Shown piece by piece: positions 6,430 through 10,359 of a stretch of DNA of 10,359 nt. Each line of letters opens with the position of its first letter. The first letter of the stretch is position 1. The notes below the pieces were generated by a model. The model was given only the letters and a program-made list of their open reading frames with translations, ran no database searches and was not told the origin of the DNA. The DNA is from Campylobacteraceae bacterium (GTDB taxonomy: Bacteria > Campylobacterota > Campylobacteria > Campylobacterales > Sulfurovaceae). The stretch lies in assembly GCA_027002665.1 (NCBI GenBank), contig JALWZK010000311.1:1-10359 (forward strand), written 5' to 3'. A program made the position numbers and the translations under genes.

Positions 6430-6996
6430 CTAAACCTCCAATTTTAAAGCTCTATTATAATCTTCTCTCTTATTTAAATTCATAAATTCTCTACTTAAAT
6501 TAAATTCAACTATTTGACTATTCGATAATTCTATTAAAGAGGTCAATCTATGGTTATTTGCCTTTAAAAAATCTTTTGCTAAATCCAATATGCCTCTTCT
6601 ATATATACCACATAGAGGCTCCAGACCATTTGGGGAAGAGGCTATTATAGTATCACTATCAGAGAGTGCTTCTCTATATAATCTATCTATTATCTCTCTT
6701 GAGACAAAAGGGATATCGACACTTAAGATAAAAACCTCATCAATATTTAAACTCTCAAACACAGATATTAATGCTACCAGTGGAGATGTAATTATATACC
6801 TATCCTTTATAATATCCGCTTTAAAATTAAACTTATTGGACTTAGCAGATATATAGACCCGTTTAAATATTTTAGATACTCTCCTATATTGATATTCAGC
6901 AAGAGTGGAAAAATCTCCAAATGGGAGCAGAGCCTTATCTCGACCCATTCTACTACTCTTTCCACCTGCAAATATAACAGCTACACCATCTATCAT
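6430..6996 (-). CDS. mobA: Molybdenum cofactor guanylyltransferase
   Basis: MobA links GMP to molybdopterin-bound molybdenum, giving the MGD cofactor of DMSO-reductase family enzymes such as periplasmic nitrate reductase and formate dehydrogenase. The 188-residue protein has the nucleotide-binding signature FAGGKSSRMGRDKALL (from residue 9), with Lys21 in the DKALL part. The metal-binding aspartate lies in LSVDIPF (Asp94), and PLCGIY follows further on. The usual GPLxGI-type loop reads SPLVAL here. The ATG at 6996 overlaps the dacB TGA as ATGA and gives the normal family N-terminus. An ATG at 7014 would add six residues; neither has a strong ribosome site. The family also contains other small nucleotidyltransferases (MocA type), so specificity rests on the overall match. 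Confidence 0.85.
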   Translation of the reverse strand: MIDGVAVIFAGGKSSRMGRDKALLPFGDFSTLAEYQYRRVSKIFKRVYISAKSNKFNFKADIIKDRYIITSPLVALISVFESLNIDEVFILSVDIPFVSREIIDRLYREALSDSDTIIASSPNGLEPLCGIYRRGILDLAKDFLKANNHRLTSLIELSNSQIVEFNLSREFMNLNKREDYNRALKLEV

Positions 6997-8408
6997 AGAG
7001 TATCGGCTACCCATTCAATAATAGTATTTGCGAGTCTTCTACCATATATAGCAGACCTTCTATCATTTACCAGAACCACTACAATATAGATTTGTCCAGA
7101 TGCCCCCTCTACATAACCTGCAATATTGGCAACACCTTTAATTGTGCCTGTTTTCATCCAAGCCCGTCCATAAACTATACTATTTTGAAATCTTCGTCGA
7201 ATAGTCCCATCAACTCCTGCAATAGATAGTGTATTCATCCATCTCTCTCCATAATGTTCATATCCATGTTGTAAAAGATTAGCGAGAGTTCTCGCTGTCA
7301 CTTTCGATTTCCTGGATAATCCTGAGCCGTTAGATATAATGGTAGTCCCCTCCAAGATATTGTAACGGTTTAATATTCTTTTAACTGCTCTACTTGCTTT
7401 GAGCGTATTTATGGGTGGAGAGTAGAATTGAGTTCCCAAGGTTAAAAATAGCTGTCTTGCCATTAAGTTATCACTATGTTTTGCAATGGTTGAGATTACC
7501 TCTTCAAGTGGGGGAGAGTAGTGAGAGAATAGATATTTGGCTTTTCGAGGAACTTTTTTTAATTTGAGAGTTCCTTTAAATTTTATCCCCTCACTCTTCA
7601 ATTTATCTTTTAGAGCAAAATAGAATGAGCGGTGGGGCATACTAACCACTTTACATATAGTTCGTCTTCCACACCTATTAGAGATTCTCCCACTTAAAGT
7701 AATAATAGAGCGTTGATTTTTATCTGTTATAATTCTAACTCTTGGCCATGAGCGACCTCTTCTACATGACCCATTTACCACTTTTAGATTATTTACAATT
7801 CTATAACTCTTATCGTGGTCTATCCTACTAATCTTTAAACTTCTACCTCTCGGAGTTACACATAGGGTGCTTTGTCGCTTATTAAACATCATTGCATCCG
7901 GCATTGCATTATATGGACTATATCTATTTTTATCAAAGCCAGAACTGTTTTTCATAGGAACACTAAATAGAGTTCTATCTATTACAATATTTCCCAAAAT
8001 TGTCTTAATACCAAAAGATTTTATATCATTGACTATCTCATCTAAATCTTTTGTTTTAAGGGTTGGGTCACCAGAGGCTTTGATAATTAAATCCCCTTTA
8101 AGTCGTCCTCTACTATCTATATACCCTGTATAGTAAAATTTTGTCTCCCATCTATAGTCATACCCCAATCCAAGAAGTCCAGAGTAAACAGTTAAGAGTT
8201 TAATAACTGAAGCTGGAGTTCTTGGTTTATAGGAGTTCCAAGCGACAATGGGAGTATCGCTATTAACCTCTTTCACCAAAATACTGTATGAGTTTTTATT
8301 TAGAGGGATTTTCTCCAATTTATAACTTAAATCATCGGGGATAAATCCTTCGGCAGATAGAAAGGTAATAAAAATTAAGACTATTAGAGTAGTAATTCTT
8401 TTCATCAT
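6993..8408 (-). CDS. dacB: D-alanyl-D-alanine carboxypeptidase/endopeptidase (PBP4, class S13)
   Basis: This periplasmic peptidoglycan hydrolase trims the terminal D-Ala and cuts cross-links. Its 471 residues begin with a signal peptide (MMKR plus a hydrophobic core to about residue 19). The three penicillin-binding motifs are intact: S67-V-I-K70 (catalytic serine and lysine), S312-D-N314, and K419-T-G421 in MKTGTIKGVANIAGYV. The long insertion between the first two motifs (about 240 residues) is typical of PBP4/DacB. This insertion carries four cysteines (183, 215, 246, 252), so disulfides are possible in the periplasm. Two adjacent ATG codons exist (8408 and 8405). The AGGGG in the gap after typA lies rather close to the first, so the second may be used. 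The gap to typA is seven bases and the overlap with mobA four. Confidence 0.93.
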   Translation of the reverse strand: MMKRITTLIVLIFITFLSAEGFIPDDLSYKLEKIPLNKNSYSILVKEVNSDTPIVAWNSYKPRTPASVIKLLTVYSGLLGLGYDYRWETKFYYTGYIDSRGRLKGDLIIKASGDPTLKTKDLDEIVNDIKSFGIKTILGNIVIDRTLFSVPMKNSSGFDKNRYSPYNAMPDAMMFNKRQSTLCVTPRGRSLKISRIDHDKSYRIVNNLKVVNGSCRRGRSWPRVRIITDKNQRSIITLSGRISNRCGRRTICKVVSMPHRSFYFALKDKLKSEGIKFKGTLKLKKVPRKAKYLFSHYSPPLEEVISTIAKHSDNLMARQLFLTLGTQFYSPPINTLKASRAVKRILNRYNILEGTTIISNGSGLSRKSKVTARTLANLLQHGYEHYGERWMNTLSIAGVDGTIRRRFQNSIVYGRAWMKTGTIKGVANIAGYVEGASGQIYIVVVLVNDRRSAIYGRRLANTIIEWVADTL

Positions 8409-8415
8409 TTTGCCC

Positions 8416-10233
8416 CTATTTAGATTTCTTCTTATCTCTATTTACCCTCTTTCTAACAATAGGGTCAAGAATTTTTTTTCTAATTCTAATACTCTTTGGA
8501 GTGACCTCAATCAGTTCATCATCTTTAATCCACTCCATTGCACCTTCAAGAGTAATAACTCTCGGTGCTACCAACTTAATAGCATCATCTGCTCCACTTG
8601 CTCTCATATTTGTTAAATGTTTACCCTTTAATGGATTTACATCAAGGTCACCCGGTCTTGACGACTCCCCAATTACCATACCGGTATATACCTTATCTTG
8701 AGGTTTAATAAACATAACCCCTCTTGCCTGTAGATTAAATATAGAGAATGCCACTGCCTCTCCACTCTCCATAGATACTAACGCTCCCTCTGTCCTATCT
8801 TTAACCTCTCCGGAGTATGGTCTATACTCTAAGTATGAGTGGTTCATAATCCCTTCCCCTTTGGTATCGGTTAAAAATTCACTTCTAAATCCAATAAGTC
8901 CCCTTGCAGGAATCTCAAACTCAATTCTAACTGTTCCATCCGGCATCTGTGTTAATGCTCTCATCTCTGCTTTTCGCTTGCCAAGTTTCTCTATTACAAC
9001 CCCTTGAAACTCCTCCGGAACATCGATAACCAAATATTCAAAAGGCTCCATTTTTACACCATTCTTCTCCTTGATTACAACTTCAGGTCTTGCTAATAGA
9101 AACTCAAACCCCTCTCTTCTCATATTCTCAGCCAATATTCCAATTTGGAGTTCACCTCTTCCAGAGATCTTAAATGAGCTATCGCTTAATGGCTCCATTC
9201 TCATGGCGATATTTGTCTCCATCTCCTTTTCAAGTCTCGCCCTAATCTTATTGGAGGTTATATGTTTCCCCTCCGCTCCAGCAAGGGGACCATCATTTAC
9301 AGAGATAACAACGGATAGTGTAGGCTCTTCCACATGCATAGGGTCAAGTGGCACAGGATTATTTATATCGGCAATGGTATCCCCTACATCAATATCATTA
9401 AATCCTGCAATTGCTACAATATCACCTGCTACCGCCTCATTTATATCAACTCTATCCAGACCTTTAAATCCAATAAGCTTAGATACTCTCGATTTACTCT
9501 TCTCTCCAGACGACTTTATTAAGATATAGTCACTACCTCTCTCTATTTTGCCATTAAAAATTCTTGCAATTCCAATCTTCCCAACAAAATTATCACTATC
9601 TAAGGTAAATACTTGTGCCTGTGTATCACTATCGGGTGAGCCTTGAGGATATGGAACTCTATCTATAATCGCCTCAAAAAGGGGCTTCATATCGATATTC
9701 TCATCTTCTAACTCCCACTTAGCATACCCATCTCTCCCAGAGGCATACAGTATTGGAAAGTCCAACTGCTCCTCATTGGCGTCGAGTGCAACTAAGAGGT
9801 CAAAGACCTCATTCAATACCCTATCCGGCTCTGAGCCATCTTTATCAATCTTATTAATAACAACTAAGGGAATTAGATTTAACTCAATCGCTTTTTTTAA
9901 AACAAATTTGGTCTGTGGCATAACCCCCTCTTGTGCATCGACGAGCAGAAGGACACCATCGACCATCTTTAATACCCTCTCAACCTCTCCACCAAAGTCG
10001 GCATGACCCGGTGTATCAATAATATTAATCTTATGGTCCCTATAAACTATGGCTGTATTTTTAGACAGAATAGTAATACCTCTCTCCCTCTCAATGGCAT
10101 TACTATCCATTGCTCTCTCCTCTATCTGTTGATGTTTGGCAAATGTTCCACTCTGCTGAAGCAACTTATCAATTAGAGTTGTCTTACCATGGTCAACATG
10201 AGCAATTACGGCAATATTTTTGATTTTTTGCAT
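8416..10233 (-). CDS. typA: Ribosome-associated translational GTPase TypA/BipA
   Basis: This elongation-factor-like GTPase binds the 70S ribosome and supports ribosome assembly, cold growth and stress responses. At 605 residues it matches the family (E. coli BipA has 607). GTPase motifs are complete: G1 AHVDHGKT (residues 11-18), G2 RGITI (51-55), G3 DTPGH (73-77) and G4 NKID (127-130). A beta-barrel domain 2 and EF-G-like domains III and V follow, then the BipA-specific C-terminal domain ([43 protein letters not shown]) and a lysine-rich tail. The ATG at 10233 has AGGAAA seven bases upstream. It is the first gene of the minus-strand operon, and its promoter lies in the gap shared with the divergent thyX-like gene. 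Confidence 0.97.
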   Translation of the reverse strand: MQKIKNIAVIAHVDHGKTTLIDKLLQQSGTFAKHQQIEERAMDSNAIERERGITILSKNTAIVYRDHKINIIDTPGHADFGGEVERVLKMVDGVLLLVDAQEGVMPQTKFVLKKAIELNLIPLVVINKIDKDGSEPDRVLNEVFDLLVALDANEEQLDFPILYASGRDGYAKWELEDENIDMKPLFEAIIDRVPYPQGSPDSDTQAQVFTLDSDNFVGKIGIARIFNGKIERGSDYILIKSSGEKSKSRVSKLIGFKGLDRVDINEAVAGDIVAIAGFNDIDVGDTIADINNPVPLDPMHVEEPTLSVVISVNDGPLAGAEGKHITSNKIRARLEKEMETNIAMRMEPLSDSSFKISGRGELQIGILAENMRREGFEFLLARPEVVIKEKNGVKMEPFEYLVIDVPEEFQGVVIEKLGKRKAEMRALTQMPDGTVRIEFEIPARGLIGFRSEFLTDTKGEGIMNHSYLEYRPYSGEVKDRTEGALVSMESGEAVAFSIFNLQARGVMFIKPQDKVYTGMVIGESSRPGDLDVNPLKGKHLTNMRASGADDAIKLVAPRVITLEGAMEWIKDDELIEVTPKSIRIRKKILDPIVRKRVNRDKKKSK

Positions 10234-10264
10234 AAAACAGTTTCCTATTAAATAAATTAAACGA

Positions 10265-10273
10265 ATTATATCA
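10265..10273 (-). promoter_or_regulatory. Extended -10 promoter of the typA operon
   Basis: The minus strand reads TGATATAAT, a perfect extended -10. It lies about 32 bases before the typA ATG. It is the only evident promoter for the whole typA-dacB-mobA-amrA-amrS-amrB run, since the other junctions leave no room. Confidence 0.6.
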
Positions 10274-10286
10274 TATATAATTTGTT

Positions 10287-10295
10287 TGTTATAAT
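10287..10295 (+). promoter_or_regulatory. Extended -10 promoter of the thyX-like gene
   Basis: TGTTATAAT is an extended -10 element 27 bases before the GTG start, predicting a leader of about 20 bases that includes AAGGAG. It is back to back with the typA promoter: the two -10 elements are only 13 bases apart. Confidence 0.55.
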
Positions 10296-10322
10296 TATTC
10301 TAAAAATTGAAGGAGAAGTGAA

Positions 10323-10359
10323 GTGAAAGTTACTCTTATGCACTATACACCCTTAAATA
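10323..10359 (+). CDS. thyX: Partial start of probable flavin-dependent thymidylate synthase
   Basis: Only 12 codons are inside the window, reading (M)KVTLMHYTPLN. This matches the usual ThyX opening, a short beta strand followed by HxTPL, as in the Campylobacter and Helicobacter proteins. ThyX makes dTMP from dUMP using methylene-tetrahydrofolate and FADH2. The GTG start is supported by AAGGAG (10310-10315) seven bases upstream. The call rests on very few residues and could change with more sequence. Confidence 0.6.
   Translation, partial: MKVTLMHYTPLN

Noticed and set aside
9071..9529. 152-codon plus-strand open frame
   Set aside because: It lies opposite the well-conserved typA coding sequence. 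The low-complexity Ser/Ile/Leu-rich product is a typical antisense shadow and it lacks a ribosome site.

Overview
The window looks like chromosomal DNA of a Campylobacterota (epsilonproteobacterial) bacterium. This is inferred from the low G+C, AT-rich extended -10 promoters (TGnTATAAT) without clear -35 boxes, the family resemblance of the proteins, and a thyX-like start at the right edge. I cannot name the genus from sequence alone. MobA and a NarX/PilJ-like sensor would suit an anaerobically respiring organism that uses molybdoenzymes, but this is inference.

Left part (163-1999, + strand): a secreted DsbC/DsbG-like thiol-disulfide protein (CPFC motif), followed after 28 bases by hemC (TTG start), a core haem biosynthesis gene. 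hemC converges with the next gene so tightly that their stop codons share a TTAA.

Centre-left (1996-4048): a minus-strand gene encodes a 557-residue envelope protein with one N-terminal membrane segment or signal peptide and four tandem PilJ/NarX-type sensor domains, but no output domain. Upstream of it on the same strand lies the small SRP RNA gene (ffs). ffs is easily missed because an open frame runs through it. It is transcribed divergently from tRNA-Ser(GGA), and the 74 bases between them hold both promoters.

Right part (4061-10233, all minus strand): a compact six-gene run, in transcription order typA/bipA, dacB (PBP4), mobA, amrA (AMMECR1), amrS (radical SAM) and amrB (MEMO). Junctions are +7, -4, 0, +1 and +4 bases, so this is very probably one operon driven from the promoter at 10265-10273. 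Its last three genes form a complete 'AmmeMemoRadiSam' set, a conserved three-protein system whose chemistry is, to my knowledge, not settled. It sits behind a translation GTPase, a peptidoglycan hydrolase and a molybdenum-cofactor enzyme.

Right edge (10323-10359): the first 12 codons of a plus-strand gene resembling thyX, divergent from typA.

The most notable items are the four-domain output-less PilJ/NarX-like receptor, the AmmeMemoRadiSam cassette in a housekeeping operon, and the ffs gene hidden under a spurious N-terminal extension. I found no mobile element, CRISPR array or phage remnant.
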